64,000 nucleotides of DNA from Shewanella sp. 1CM18E. GTDB lineage: Bacteria; Pseudomonadota; Gammaproteobacteria; Enterobacterales; Shewanellaceae. Shown one piece after another: positions 1 through 8,676 of the stretch (positions are counted from its first letter, which is position 1; each line of letters starts with the position of its first letter). The notes under the pieces were generated by a model. That model had not been told where the DNA came from, ran no database searches, and saw only the letters and a program-made list of their open reading frames with translations. Where the stretch lies: positions 62,001 through 126,000 of the forward strand of contig NZ_JALNTW010000012.1 in the NCBI RefSeq assembly GCF_023161665.1. Direction: 5' to 3'. Made by a program: the position numbers and the translations under genes.

Positions 1-1
1 A

Positions 2-484
2 AAACTGACAGACTTACATCTGCTTAGCCTATTGCTTCCTGCACTGCTTTTCATTCAAACTGCGCTTTACTTTTTTTACATCATTAAGATGTTGAGCCGC
101 TATCCAGGGCGAACTTCCAGAGTACATCAGGACTCATTAAAAGATATCAAGTTTCGCTGGTTACTGGTGCTAACACTTGCACTAATGAGTAACTGGTTAC
201 TGAGAGCCTTACTTATCATTATCCCTTTCTATATCGACGACCAAGTATTTATCGTTAACCAAGCCGCGACAACGTTAATACTGTTATTAACCATTTATTT
301 ATTGGCAATATACGGTTTAAAACAGATCACTCGCGCTGCATTTTTACGTGGAAAATTAGCTCAACAACCTAAAAAGCCAATGCAGGCAAGCCAGCAACTA
401 CTTAGCTCTGAAGAACTAGCCTATTTGCAGCAATTAATGCAAGAAGATGAACAGAAAAAAGAAAAGCAACTCAAAGAAGACTAG
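2..484 (+). CDS. C-terminal part of a membrane protein resembling an AraC-type sensor domain (5' end outside window)
   Basis: The reading frame is open to the left edge, so the gene starts upstream; a TTG at 32 is the first possible start inside the window but is unlikely to be real. The visible 160 residues hold three hydrophobic segments (around 10-30, 55-80 and 90-110 of the visible part), then a charged helical tail with SSEELAYLQQLMQEDEQ. That tail resembles the linker that normally joins a multi-membrane-segment sensor to an AraC-type DNA-binding domain, but the protein stops there and no helix-turn-helix follows in any frame. The family assignment is by resemblance only. It may be a truncated regulator or a stand-alone membrane protein. 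Confidence 0.45.
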   Translation, partial: KLTDLHLLSLLLPALLFIQTALYFFYIIKMLSRYPGRTSRVHQDSLKDIKFRWLLVLTLALMSNWLLRALLIIIPFYIDDQVFIVNQAATTLILLLTIYLLAIYGLKQITRAAFLRGKLAQQPKKPMQASQQLLSSEELAYLQQLMQEDEQKKEKQLKED

Positions 485-508
485 CCGTAATCTTTGCAAA
501 GATTACGG
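485..508. terminator. Perfect 24-bp palindrome directly after a stop codon
   Basis: The sequence from 485 to 508 is self-complementary (CCGTAATCTTTG and its reverse complement) and begins one base after the stop codon at 482-484. It sits between convergent genes. There is no clear T-run on either side, so it could be a factor-independent terminator of poor quality or a protein-binding site. Confidence 0.4.
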
Positions 509-528
509 TGTGATAATACTGTAACGGC

Positions 529-1122
529 TTAAGCTCGACAGCCTCGTAAGAAAATGCTGATAGCTTGCACTGAATATTGCTGGATCTCATTTTGAGAGGG
601 AACCCCCAAGCCAAGTACCACATCTTGGTAATAATCACCACGTAGCAGGCCTATTAACTGGCTAGCCGCTTGATCTGGATTATCAATATTCAGCTTCCCA
701 AGAGTGGTTTGTAACTTTAAGAAGTCACTCAACATTTGATAAAAACGGTGCGGCCCCCGTGATAAGAAAAAGTCCACCAGCTCTTTGTCACGACGCGATT
801 CAGTGACAATTATTCGATAGATATCGATAATCGGTTGGGAGCACAAAGCCTTTAAATATTCATAACCAAACTGGTTAAGTTGCTCAGCTAAATCCGCCTT
901 AGCATCAAATTGAAAAGCACTACCTACCTGCTCAGTACAGCGAGTCACTACCTGGATCAAAATCCCACGCTTACAGCCAAAATAACTGTAAAGGGTCTGT
1001 TTTGACCCACCACACACCTCAATAATTTGATCTAAACTCGTTTCGGCATAGCCCTGCTCAAAAAAAAGTTGCGTCGCGACATCGATAATTTTCTGTTGTT
1101 TCTTTAGCGTAGATGGGCGCAT
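529..1122 (-). CDS. TetR/AcrR-family transcriptional repressor
   Basis: This 197-residue protein has a TetR-type helix-turn-helix at about residues 10-57, with the typical string TSLDQIIEVCGGSKQTLYSYF, and an all-helical C-terminal ligand-binding half. The start codon at 1120-1122 lies in front of the conserved N-terminus MRPSTLKKQQKI. It is divergent from the efflux pair at 1326-3954, and a long inverted repeat (1281-1315) lies between them, so it very likely represses that pair and perhaps itself. The inducing ligand cannot be read from sequence. Family assignment is secure; the target is inferred from position. Confidence 0.9.
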   Translation of the reverse strand: MRPSTLKKQQKIIDVATQLFFEQGYAETSLDQIIEVCGGSKQTLYSYFGCKRGILIQVVTRCTEQVGSAFQFDAKADLAEQLNQFGYEYLKALCSQPIIDIYRIIVTESRRDKELVDFFLSRGPHRFYQMLSDFLKLQTTLGKLNIDNPDQAASQLIGLLRGDYYQDVVLGLGVPSQNEIQQYSVQAISIFLRGCRA

Positions 1123-1280
1123 TTAGGTACCTCTCCTGTATCGGCCTAATTAGAACAGGTCTGTGTTATTCATGCAATTTCAGCCAAGCGAGTAATAAGC
1201 GCGCTGAGCGTTTATTGGCGATCCCAAGCGATCTTTTTATCGCTTTGGTTAAAATTTAACTTGATCTAGTTATAACAAAT

Positions 1281-1315
1281 AACTTATCGTACCGTCCAGT
1301 ACAGTACGATAAGTT
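1281..1315. promoter_or_regulatory. Probable TetR operator: 12-bp inverted repeat before the efflux genes
   Basis: AACTTATCGTAC at 1281-1292 and its exact reverse complement at 1304-1315 are separated by 11 bp. Three GTAC tetramers fall inside (1289, 1299, 1304). The element ends 10 bp before the start codon of the membrane fusion gene. Occupancy would block transcription or initiation there. The repeat is seen directly; the assignment to the adjacent TetR protein is inferred. Confidence 0.6.
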
Positions 1316-1325
1316 GTGAGATATT

Positions 1326-2354
1326 ATGAATTCCAAAGCAAAAGCCACAGTGATGACCCTTGCATTCGTTGCCATACTAGGCATGACGTTCAACACTTTT
1401 GTCACTAATGGAGATACCGAAAAAACCAATAACGCCTATATTCATGGCGAGATCACCCCGATCAGCGCCGAAGCGTCAGGCCGTATAACTAAGATATTGG
1501 TTACAGATAACCAAATAGTTAAAGCCGGCGAACTGTTGGCCGTCATCGATCCTCGGGATTATATTGCCCGTCTAGATCAAGCTAAGGCCACCTTAGCCAT
1601 GGTAACTGCATCGCTGGACAGCAATAAAAGCCGCGCCGTTTTACAGCACGTCAATATTGATGAAACAGCCGCGCATCTGGAGGTCGCCAAAGCAAGCTAT
1701 GACTTTGAGCAGAAAGAACTCATTCGCTATGCAAAATTGGTCAAAACCGATGCGGTCAGCAAGACTCAGCACGACGCACAAACCAATAAAACCCGCATTG
1801 CCAGTGCCAATTTGCAAGCAGCCAAGTTTAAGTTATCGGCTGCCAAGCAGCAGCTGATCAACCTAGAAACTGAGCGCACTCAAATACTGGCTCAGCAACA
1901 ACAAGCACAAGCCAGTTTGTTGCTCGCCGAGCTTGCATTACAAGATACTCAAATTTTGGCGCCTATCTCTGGCCGTATCGGTAACCGATCCCTGCAACTT
2001 GGTAAATTTGTTAACGCTGGCTCTGGCGTATTAGCCATAGTACCCACCGATGAGTTATGGCTAGAAGCCAACTTTAAAGAAACTCAACTAACCCATATTC
2101 AGCCGGGGCAAACCGTTGATGTAGTGCTGGATATGTTTCCAGACGCACCGCTTAAAGGCACAGTCAGCAGCACCTCGCCATCAACCGGAGCGCAGTTCAG
2201 CTTATTACCACCTGATAATGCTACCGGCAACTTCGTTAAGGTCGTGCAGCGAGTCCCAGTTAAAATCAGCTTAACGATTCCTAAAGCCCTTAAAGGTCGG
2301 ATCGTACCTGGACTGTCTGCAGAAGTGAGTATTAACACTGGTAGTAATAGTTAG
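1326..2354 (+). CDS. HlyD/EmrA-type membrane fusion protein of an efflux pump
   Basis: The 342-residue protein has one N-terminal membrane anchor (about residues 8-27), a first half lipoyl-like motif (SAEASGRITKILVTDNQ, about 47-64), a long Ala/Gln-rich coiled coil (about 85-205) and the second lipoyl half with ILAPISGRIGNRSL (about 212-225), followed by the beta-barrel and membrane-proximal part. This is the usual EmrA layout. Such proteins bridge an inner-membrane transporter and a TolC-like channel across the periplasm. The transporter partner follows 55 bp downstream. No outer-membrane channel gene is nearby, so a TolC encoded elsewhere is presumably shared. Confidence 0.92.
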   Translation: MNSKAKATVMTLAFVAILGMTFNTFVTNGDTEKTNNAYIHGEITPISAEASGRITKILVTDNQIVKAGELLAVIDPRDYIARLDQAKATLAMVTASLDSNKSRAVLQHVNIDETAAHLEVAKASYDFEQKELIRYAKLVKTDAVSKTQHDAQTNKTRIASANLQAAKFKLSAAKQQLINLETERTQILAQQQQAQASLLLAELALQDTQILAPISGRIGNRSLQLGKFVNAGSGVLAIVPTDELWLEANFKETQLTHIQPGQTVDVVLDMFPDAPLKGTVSSTSPSTGAQFSLLPPDNATGNFVKVVQRVPVKISLTIPKALKGRIVPGLSAEVSINTGSNS

Positions 2355-2409
2355 TCTTATTAGCCCTTAGTGCTCGCATTAACCCATACCTTTTTCTAGA
2401 GCAGATATT

Positions 2410-3954
2410 ATGAATCGTCATCGCGAACTTATTCTTATCGTCACCCTAGCCATGATCCCATTTGGGATCACCTCGGCTATCTACAATGCTGCTGCCAATG
2501 AAATTGCAGGCTCATTAAGCTTGTCGGCCGATGATGCTTCTTGGTTCAATATTATTTATATTTTGGCGCAATTACTGACACTACCTTTGGCCTCATGGTT
2601 AAGTTATCGCATTGGTGCAAAGCAATTGCTTACTCTAGGTTCGGGGCTAGGGCTTGTCGCCAGCTTACAATTAGGCTTTAGTGATAATGTTGCTGGGCAC
2701 TTTGTTGCTTGGGCCATTACAGGCATTGCGGCGAGTAGTATGTTAGTGGCAGCGCAGGTGTTGGTATTACGCAACCTGTCGCTACAAGACATTGCTATTG
2801 CAGAAGGCGCCATGATGTTGATGACCACCCTGCTACCTATGGGCATTTACCCTTGGCTCATTGCTGAGTTAGCCGAAAATGGTTTATGGCAGCTTGTTTT
2901 TGCAGCGCAATCGAGTTTGTATCTGTTGGTATTAGCATGGGCTTGGCTGCGCCCTCTTGATTACATCGACAACAAACAGTTAATAACATTGAACCTGCTA
3001 CAAGCAATAACCTTAAGTGCGGCAATGGGCGGCATCACTCTGGTTTTAATGCGTGGTCAATACTATAACTGGTTCGATAACAGCAACTTTACCCAGTTCA
3101 CTCTGGTCAGTGCTGCACTCACTTTGTTAGCCGTATTTGTCATAGCCAAGCAGTTGGGCAAGGGGGAGTATATAGCCAGTGATGTGCTAAGCCCCTTAAA
3201 GAATAAGGTGTTTATGTACAACGCTGCTCTCGCAGGCTTTGCCGTACTTGGCACCTCGATGCTCATCAGTGTTTACCTTGGTAGCGTGCTGCATTACAGC
3301 AATAGCGAACAAGGTTGGCTACAACTGCCTGCATTTGCCAGTATGTTTATTGGCTTATTACTCAGTGTGTGGATCTGTAATCACCCAACACTGAAACCCG
3401 ATGCCGTAGTGCCGATTGGGGTACTGATGATCTTACTTTCAAGCGTCTCGCTATCTGGTAGCAGCGTCAGCAGTGGTGCTAGCGATATGTTGCCAGCATT
3501 AATTCTGCGCGGGCTGGGCGTCGGCCTGCTCAATGTCACGGTGTCGATCTCAATTTTATCGAGTTTTAAAAAGGAACATATTCCCCAGGGTGTGGGTTAC
3601 TTCTACCTGTTTAGAACCTTGGGTGGCCTAGTCGGTATGGCACTGTTTTCACGGATGATGAGTGTTGAGTCGAGTAGTTCTATGGCAGTACTCGGACAAC
3701 ATTTTAATCAAATGAGCGCTACCTTTATTCATTACCAAACCACTATAACGCAAGTGTTAAACCAAGGTATGCTGCAGGCCACACCGGAGCGCGTAGCTAG
3801 CTTACTTTCAAGCCAGCTACAACTGCAAACCGCAGCCGTAGCTGGCGGCAATAATTTTCAATGGTTTATTATCTCGCTGTTTGTGCTCGCACCTATCCTA
3901 ATCATAGGTAAAAAGTTAGCAGCCAAGCAGATGAAAGAGCAATCAAAGCGCTAA
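2410..3954 (+). CDS. EmrB-like drug transporter, major facilitator superfamily (DHA2 type)
   Basis: The 514-residue protein is strongly hydrophobic throughout, with about 14 membrane segments, as expected for the 14-segment DHA2 drug:proton antiporters. The N-terminal region has the usual motif-A area after the second segment (LASWLSYRIGAKQLLTLG, about residues 61-78). It lies in one transcription unit with the membrane fusion protein and probably forms a tripartite exporter with it and a TolC-like channel. Substrates cannot be predicted. Expression is probably under the divergent TetR protein. Confidence 0.9.
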   Translation: MNRHRELILIVTLAMIPFGITSAIYNAAANEIAGSLSLSADDASWFNIIYILAQLLTLPLASWLSYRIGAKQLLTLGSGLGLVASLQLGFSDNVAGHFVAWAITGIAASSMLVAAQVLVLRNLSLQDIAIAEGAMMLMTTLLPMGIYPWLIAELAENGLWQLVFAAQSSLYLLVLAWAWLRPLDYIDNKQLITLNLLQAITLSAAMGGITLVLMRGQYYNWFDNSNFTQFTLVSAALTLLAVFVIAKQLGKGEYIASDVLSPLKNKVFMYNAALAGFAVLGTSMLISVYLGSVLHYSNSEQGWLQLPAFASMFIGLLLSVWICNHPTLKPDAVVPIGVLMILLSSVSLSGSSVSSGASDMLPALILRGLGVGLLNVTVSISILSSFKKEHIPQGVGYFYLFRTLGGLVGMALFSRMMSVESSSSMAVLGQHFNQMSATFIHYQTTITQVLNQGMLQATPERVASLLSSQLQLQTAAVAGGNNFQWFIISLFVLAPILIIGKKLAAKQMKEQSKR

Positions 3955-4143
3955 TTAATGACATGGAGCTTGAACCCTTATTTCAAAAAGGCTCCCTAGA
4001 TAAACTCTACAAAGTCGACAGCCAACATAAACTCATAACCAGTCATTATTCTATGTTGGCAATAAGTCTAACTAAAGCCATTCACTTTCCGTTCAGTAAG
4101 CGTATGCTAAGGTCTAGCCTGTTTGTACGATTAGGAGAATGGA

Positions 4144-4710
4144 ATGACTCACTTTATCAAGAAAATTGCCACCAGCTTATGTCTGCTTGCCGGTATGCTA
4201 TTAGTCCCACAAGCTTTAGCAGAAGATAGCTATGCCCAAGCTAAAAGCACTTTTCAACAAGCTAATGAAACTCAGAAATTCTTTAATAACGCCTACGGTT
4301 ATGCGCTATTTCCTACTGTAGGAAAAGGCGGCATTGGTATAGGAGCCGCTTACGGTAAAGGCCAAGTTTATCGTGCTGGCACTTACACAGGCGATACCAG
4401 CCTAACTCAAGTATCATTCGGTTTTCAGCTAGGGGGCCAAGCCTACAGCGAGATTATCTTTTTTAAAGATGAAAAGGCCTATAACGAATTCACTAGCGGC
4501 AGTTTTGAATTTGGTGCCCAAGCCTCTGCAGTCGCCATTAATATTGGCGCCAATGCACAAGCAGGAACAACGGGTAATTCAGCTGGCGCAGGTAAGAGCG
4601 CAGCTAAAGCCGCCTACATTAACGGTATGGCGATATTTACAGTCGCCAAAGGCGGTTTGATGTTTGAAGCTGCACTTGCCGGACAATCATTCACCTTTGA
4701 AGATAAGTAA
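4144..4710 (+). CDS. Exported SYLF-domain (Ysc84-like) protein
   Basis: The 188-residue protein starts with a signal peptide (about residues 1-26, ending QALAED). The rest matches the SYLF/Ysc84 lipid-binding domain: a short helical lead-in, then Gly-rich strands with AYGYALFPTVGKGGIGIGAA and AYINGMAIFTVAKGGLM. Such proteins bind phospholipid in eukaryotes; the bacterial role is unclear. A ribosome binding site AGGAG is at 4133-4137, six bases before the ATG. An upstream overlapping ATG-GAA-TGA triplet set at 4139 gives a two-codon frame that cannot be the start. A good terminator follows, so it is probably a single-gene unit. Confidence 0.85.
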   Translation: MTHFIKKIATSLCLLAGMLLVPQALAEDSYAQAKSTFQQANETQKFFNNAYGYALFPTVGKGGIGIGAAYGKGQVYRAGTYTGDTSLTQVSFGFQLGGQAYSEIIFFKDEKAYNEFTSGSFEFGAQASAVAINIGANAQAGTTGNSAGAGKSAAKAAYINGMAIFTVAKGGLMFEAALAGQSFTFEDK

Positions 4711-4727
4711 CTTTTAAAGTAAAAAAA

Positions 4728-4756
4728 CAAAAGCCCGCAAAATAGCGGGCTTTTTA
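4728..4756 (+). terminator. Rho-independent terminator after the SYLF gene
   Basis: The stem GCCCGC (4733-4738) pairs with GCGGGC (4745-4750), flanked by an A-run on the left and TTTTT on the right, so it can work on both strands. It lies 18 bp beyond the SYLF stop codon and also downstream of the leftward gene at 4826-5407. Confidence 0.85.
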
Positions 4757-4825
4757 GTAACTACATCTAGAGCATTAGAAGCTCGAAATCTGTTTTGGCG
4801 ATTCAATATTTACCCGCAACGCAGA

Positions 4826-5407
4826 CTACTTATGGCCCCAAGGTACTGGAGGTAGAGCAACTGGCTTGGTGAGATCGAAATCGACTCTAAAATCGCGATT
4901 TTCTCGGGTTAGGCGGTAGGTAAACTCTTGTGGCTTAACATACATATGCCAAACGTTAGTCACCGACACATCTAAGCCATTTTCTCTAAAGTTGTTAATC
5001 GAGTAGGCATCAACTGGGAATGACTGCTCGGTATCACTGCCCATATCAGCAGTCATACCGCCGTACATTGTCACCTTATCCTCAGTGCCATCTTTATGAC
5101 GATGATCATGGGCCAGATGTAATCCGTAAGGTGTTTTGGTTATTACCCAGGTACGAGAATGGTCATCACCTACGTGAAATGGCACTTTCAGCACAGTGTC
5201 ACTGCATTCACGCACATGCATGATAAGTTCTTTGCCGCTAAATGCCGAATCTGCGGTATTTCCCGCTGTCACCGTACCGGCAAACGCTTTACCACAATGG
5301 GCTGCAAGGTTATCGAAAAAAGCATTCTGTTCAACTGTAGTGGCCATTGCTGGTGCAGTAAAGCTAGCAGCGACTAGTGCAAGGGCTGAGTATTTTATTG
5401 TTTTCAT
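4826..5407 (-). CDS. Exported protein of unknown function
   Basis: The 193-residue protein has a clear signal peptide (MKTIKYSALALVAASFTAPAMA, cleavage after residue 22 or so). The mature part has two cysteines (near residues 38 and 67) that could pair, and a His/Asp-rich patch (HLAHDHRHKDGTED, about 113-126) that could bind a metal. It has no membrane segment beyond the signal, so it is probably periplasmic. A strong ribosome binding site (GGAG) lies seven bases before the ATG. I do not recognise a named family. It is bounded by a terminator on its 3' side and an inverted repeat just upstream. Confidence 0.8.
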   Translation of the reverse strand: MKTIKYSALALVAASFTAPAMATTVEQNAFFDNLAAHCGKAFAGTVTAGNTADSAFSGKELIMHVRECSDTVLKVPFHVGDDHSRTWVITKTPYGLHLAHDHRHKDGTEDKVTMYGGMTADMGSDTEQSFPVDAYSINNFRENGLDVSVTNVWHMYVKPQEFTYRLTRENRDFRVDFDLTKPVALPPVPWGHK

Positions 5408-5422
5408 TATTATCTCCGATGA

Positions 5423-5445
5423 TTTGTGACTAACACTATCACAAA
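5423..5445. promoter_or_regulatory. Inverted repeat TTTGTGA-N9-TCACAAA before an exported-protein gene
   Basis: TTTGTGA at 5423-5429 and TCACAAA at 5439-5445 are perfect inverted copies. The half sites look like CRP half sites, but the spacer is 9 bp rather than 6, so a normal CRP dimer would not fit. It lies 16-38 bp upstream of the leftward start codon at 5407, so it is either an operator or a leader hairpin. Confidence 0.35.
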
Positions 5446-5494
5446 GAGATAAATTTTAACTGAAGCAATTTGCTTTGATTAAACAGAAGAAAAG

Positions 5495-5522
5495 CCCCTC
5501 AGCCAAACATAATACTGAGGGG
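5495..5522 (-). terminator. Terminator-like hairpin after the molybdoenzyme gene
   Basis: CCCCTCAG (5495-5502) pairs with CTGAGGGG (5515-5522). Read on the minus strand the stem is followed by CTTTTCTT, a usable T-rich tract. A second hairpin (GAAGCTAAC at 5574-5582 with GTTAGCTTC at 5596-5604) lies between it and the stop codon at 5632 and could protect the 3' end of the message. Confidence 0.6.
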
Positions 5523-5631
5523 AAGGTTGCAGGATAAAACAAAAATTTTGAGCCGGACAAATCAGTCTATCTCGAAGCTAACGAATTGTTAGTTTGTTAG
5601 CTTCAAGACTCTTTTCAATCTTAAAACGCCA

Positions 5632-8600
5632 TTACACTTTCTCGACACGGATCGGAATACCATGACGGCAGTTTGCCCCAGTCCAGTAGTCATTAAGCAT
5701 ACTTGCTGATTGTTTACGAGTAGGATCTGATGGGATCATTTGATTAATCGCAACGCCACCAGCCCGCTCTTTTAGCGCAGCTAGCTTTTCACCATTAATC
5801 ACCCTGTCATCACCACCAAAACCCTGTGAATGACCAAAACCATGGGATACACACACAGCTCCAGGCGCGACGCCAAAGTCAGTTTGCAGCAACCCCTCTG
5901 CGGGTTTACCGTTCGCAGTTACCAGTCTTACTGTATCGCCGTCTTGTAAGTTTTGCTGCTTAGCCGTTTCTTGATGCATAAATACAAAGTTGGTTGGGCT
6001 AATCTCTGCGATTCGCTTATACGCTACGGCATAGTTTGAACGAACTGTGGCCTTGTAACTTGAAAACAGCAACGGATACTCAGCAGCAGGCCAGTGACTT
6101 TCCCAACTATCACCATTCCAGAAACGGTGCTCATGATAAGTAATCGTGCCCGGATAATGCTCACCAGAATAGGCATGACGCAATTGGGCGACCGCCTCAT
6201 GATAAAGCTGCAAACACTTAGGGCCTGCCCCTTTAATAAAGTCACCGTCATAACGTTCATCTGCCACGTAATAACCACCGCGCGATAATAACGCCTCAAC
6301 TTCAGCGGCTTCACTAGCATTGAGCTTAGGCATCAAGGGGGTCATTGCATATTCAAGACCTGCCCAATGTCTATCTTCAGCGGTTACTGTTGGTAAGTTT
6401 TCACACTGCGCAGCCACGTTCGCTAAATACTTAGCATGCCAATCTTCAAAACAAAGCAGATCGGCTTTTGTACCATCTTCACGGGCAATGGCACCTTTAC
6501 CAAAACCGGGGAGCTGCATATCGAGTGCAATATCGACTAATAACTGCTCCATACACACATGCTGTCCAGCGGCATTTTTAACGGTTCTTGGCGTCACCAA
6601 TGGCGCAGCTGCCACCACACCTAACATGTGCGATCCCCACATTCTATCTGCTGCATATTCCTCAAGCATGGAACGGTCTGGAATAAAGTAATCAGCGTAA
6701 CGGTTGGTCTCATTCATATGACAATCAATGCCAATGATCAGTGGTAGACGCTTAGGATCAGCGATACTTGCTACGACCTCTTGGCTGATCGATGCCGCGC
6801 TATAGAGGAAGTTATTACGCCAATTAAATAACACTTTGGCCTGGTAAGGATCGTTATTAGCATGGCTAGTCCATTGCTCTGCAGCATTCATTGCTGGCAA
6901 AACTTCATGCCAAGGCGTGCTAGCAGGATAAGGGTTTTGTCCCTTAGCTAGTTTTTGTTTGTACTCAGTTGATGACTCATAAGCGCCATCACGACAAGCA
7001 TTGACCACGCCATCAAGGCTGACACCATTATCGATATTCGCCAGATCGTAACGGCCTTCCATGCCGCCTATAGGGCCATTACCATAAATAGCGCCGCCTT
7101 TAGCGTCATGACTGCCGACTAAGGTATTTAACGTCGCCCAAATCCAGCCCATTACAAAACCGTCTGAAGAATTGGTACCACCATTACCAGCAACACAGGC
7201 CTTACGACCATATTTTCCTAAGTCTTGTGCCACTTGACGCATCGCATCAACACTAATGCCTGATTTAGCCGCATACTGTTTCATACTGGTACGCTGGGCT
7301 TCAGCTCTTAATAGGTAAAGAGAAGACGCCAACTTCACTTTTCTGCCGCGACTATCTTTAAGGGTTTTACTGACAAATAACTCAGCTTTATCACCGCTTT
7401 CTGCAGAGACCAGACGATTGCTGCCAGCTTTTACAATAATGGCTTCATCATCACCTAAACCAAAGTCCTTAGCCTTAGCAAAACGGCGATAATCAGGATG
7501 TTTAGGATCAGTAATAACTAAATGCCCCGCATTGGTATAGTTAAGTTCGCCAGCGGCTTTAGCCGCTTTTTCACTCGCACCTTCAAGGTGCGCTTTATTA
7601 AACCAGCCCTCTTCTAACATGGTACGAATAACACCAAAAGAAAATGCGGCATCTTGGCCTGGTTTAACAGCTAACCAAGTGGCGTTGGTATCTGCAGCCA
7701 CTGTGGTACGCAGCAGTGGGTCGACACACACATACTTAAACTTTCTCTCAACGCGGCTATCAGCAAGGCCGCGGCCAACACGGTTAAGACTAACCCCTGA
7801 TGAGCCTGGGCTGGTCCCCATAAATAAACCGTACTCAACGTTTTCCCAGTCAACGTCATTGAGCCATTCTTCAAAGCCTGCTGCCATACCTAGGCTATAA
7901 CCTGTTGCCTGCGCCGCACCGCAATAGGCATGTTTAGTGCCCAAGTTGCTTGTGCCCCAAGCCTGCTGCATAAAACGGGCATAAAAGCTGCCACGCAAGG
8001 TATCTTCGGCGCAATAAGTTGCAAATAGATGGTTGGCCGCGCTACCAAATTCAGGGAACCCCGGTTTAGCTGGCTTATCGAGCTGGCGCAAACTACGTAA
8101 GCCCTCAACATGACCTTCACCAAACAGATCTCCACCTTGTAAAATCTCCTGTAATGCTTGCTCATAACTAATAGTGACCCAGCGGCCTTCACCCCGTTTT
8201 CCATCACGCTTAAGCACTTGAGTCACTCGGCGCTCATCATCAACAGAGTCAGCACAACTAGCGCCTTTGGCACAGGTGGTAGCACGATTGGTTAAGCCTT
8301 TTTCGCCGGCAAGTGCGATATAGCTTTGCTTTACGCTAGTTTCGATTGGTAGTGGAGAGCCAGAGTTATTCTCACAATAAGGATTACCCCCCACCTTTAG
8401 CACTTTGTCATTCTTGTCATCAATACGTACACGTAAGCCACAAATGTTGTAGCAACTAAAACAACGAGAATACGCGGTACGTATGCCAGGTGTGAGTTGC
8501 CAATCGCCCTTAGCGTCTTGCAGGCATTCAGCCGGAATAGGATGGCCAAAGCAGCTCACATCTTGACTACGAGTCGGGTGAATTGGAGAGTCTTTATCAC

Positions 8601-8667
8601 TGCAGCCTACTGTTGCAGCAGCCACAGAAACAACGCCTGCTTGAGTTAAAAATTTACGTCTGTCCAT
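5632..8667 (-). CDS. ttrA: Periplasmic molybdopterin oxidoreductase, tetrathionate reductase TtrA-like
   Basis: The 1011-residue protein opens with a Tat signal (MDRRKFLTQAGVVSVAAATVGC). A [4Fe-4S] site follows with C69, C72, C76 and a distant C132 (TTCAKG). C249 in HAYCGAAQATG is the probable cysteine ligand to molybdenum. The length (Salmonella TtrA is about 1020 residues), the CxxCxxxC spacing and the GLRVRID...KVLKVGGNPY region point to the TtrA/ArrA/selenate reductase branch of the DMSO reductase superfamily. The FeS partner gene lies 9 bp upstream, but no TtrC-type membrane subunit is present. The substrate (tetrathionate, an arsenic or a selenium oxyanion) cannot be settled from sequence. 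Confidence 0.72.
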   Translation of the reverse strand: MDRRKFLTQAGVVSVAAATVGCSDKDSPIHPTRSQDVSCFGHPIPAECLQDAKGDWQLTPGIRTAYSRCFSCYNICGLRVRIDDKNDKVLKVGGNPYCENNSGSPLPIETSVKQSYIALAGEKGLTNRATTCAKGASCADSVDDERRVTQVLKRDGKRGEGRWVTISYEQALQEILQGGDLFGEGHVEGLRSLRQLDKPAKPGFPEFGSAANHLFATYCAEDTLRGSFYARFMQQAWGTSNLGTKHAYCGAAQATGYSLGMAAGFEEWLNDVDWENVEYGLFMGTSPGSSGVSLNRVGRGLADSRVERKFKYVCVDPLLRTTVAADTNATWLAVKPGQDAAFSFGVIRTMLEEGWFNKAHLEGASEKAAKAAGELNYTNAGHLVITDPKHPDYRRFAKAKDFGLGDDEAIIVKAGSNRLVSAESGDKAELFVSKTLKDSRGRKVKLASSLYLLRAEAQRTSMKQYAAKSGISVDAMRQVAQDLGKYGRKACVAGNGGTNSSDGFVMGWIWATLNTLVGSHDAKGGAIYGNGPIGGMEGRYDLANIDNGVSLDGVVNACRDGAYESSTEYKQKLAKGQNPYPASTPWHEVLPAMNAAEQWTSHANNDPYQAKVLFNWRNNFLYSAASISQEVVASIADPKRLPLIIGIDCHMNETNRYADYFIPDRSMLEEYAADRMWGSHMLGVVAAAPLVTPRTVKNAAGQHVCMEQLLVDIALDMQLPGFGKGAIAREDGTKADLLCFEDWHAKYLANVAAQCENLPTVTAEDRHWAGLEYAMTPLMPKLNASEAAEVEALLSRGGYYVADERYDGDFIKGAGPKCLQLYHEAVAQLRHAYSGEHYPGTITYHEHRFWNGDSWESHWPAAEYPLLFSSYKATVRSNYAVAYKRIAEISPTNFVFMHQETAKQQNLQDGDTVRLVTANGKPAEGLLQTDFGVAPGAVCVSHGFGHSQGFGGDDRVINGEKLAALKERAGGVAINQMIPSDPTRKQSASMLNDYWTGANCRHGIPIRVEKV

Positions 8668-8676
8668 TGTCAGCTC

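Noticed and set aside
3963..4229. 88-codon plus-strand frame
   Set aside because: It overlaps the SYLF gene start, has no ribosome binding site and no recognisable protein pattern.
5423..5445. CRP site before the exported-protein gene
   Set aside because: The half sites fit, but the 9-bp spacer does not allow the normal CRP dimer spacing of 6.
6024..8207. Several 60-120 codon frames inside the ttrA-like gene
   Set aside because: They are other-frame shadows of a 1011-residue protein with clear motifs.
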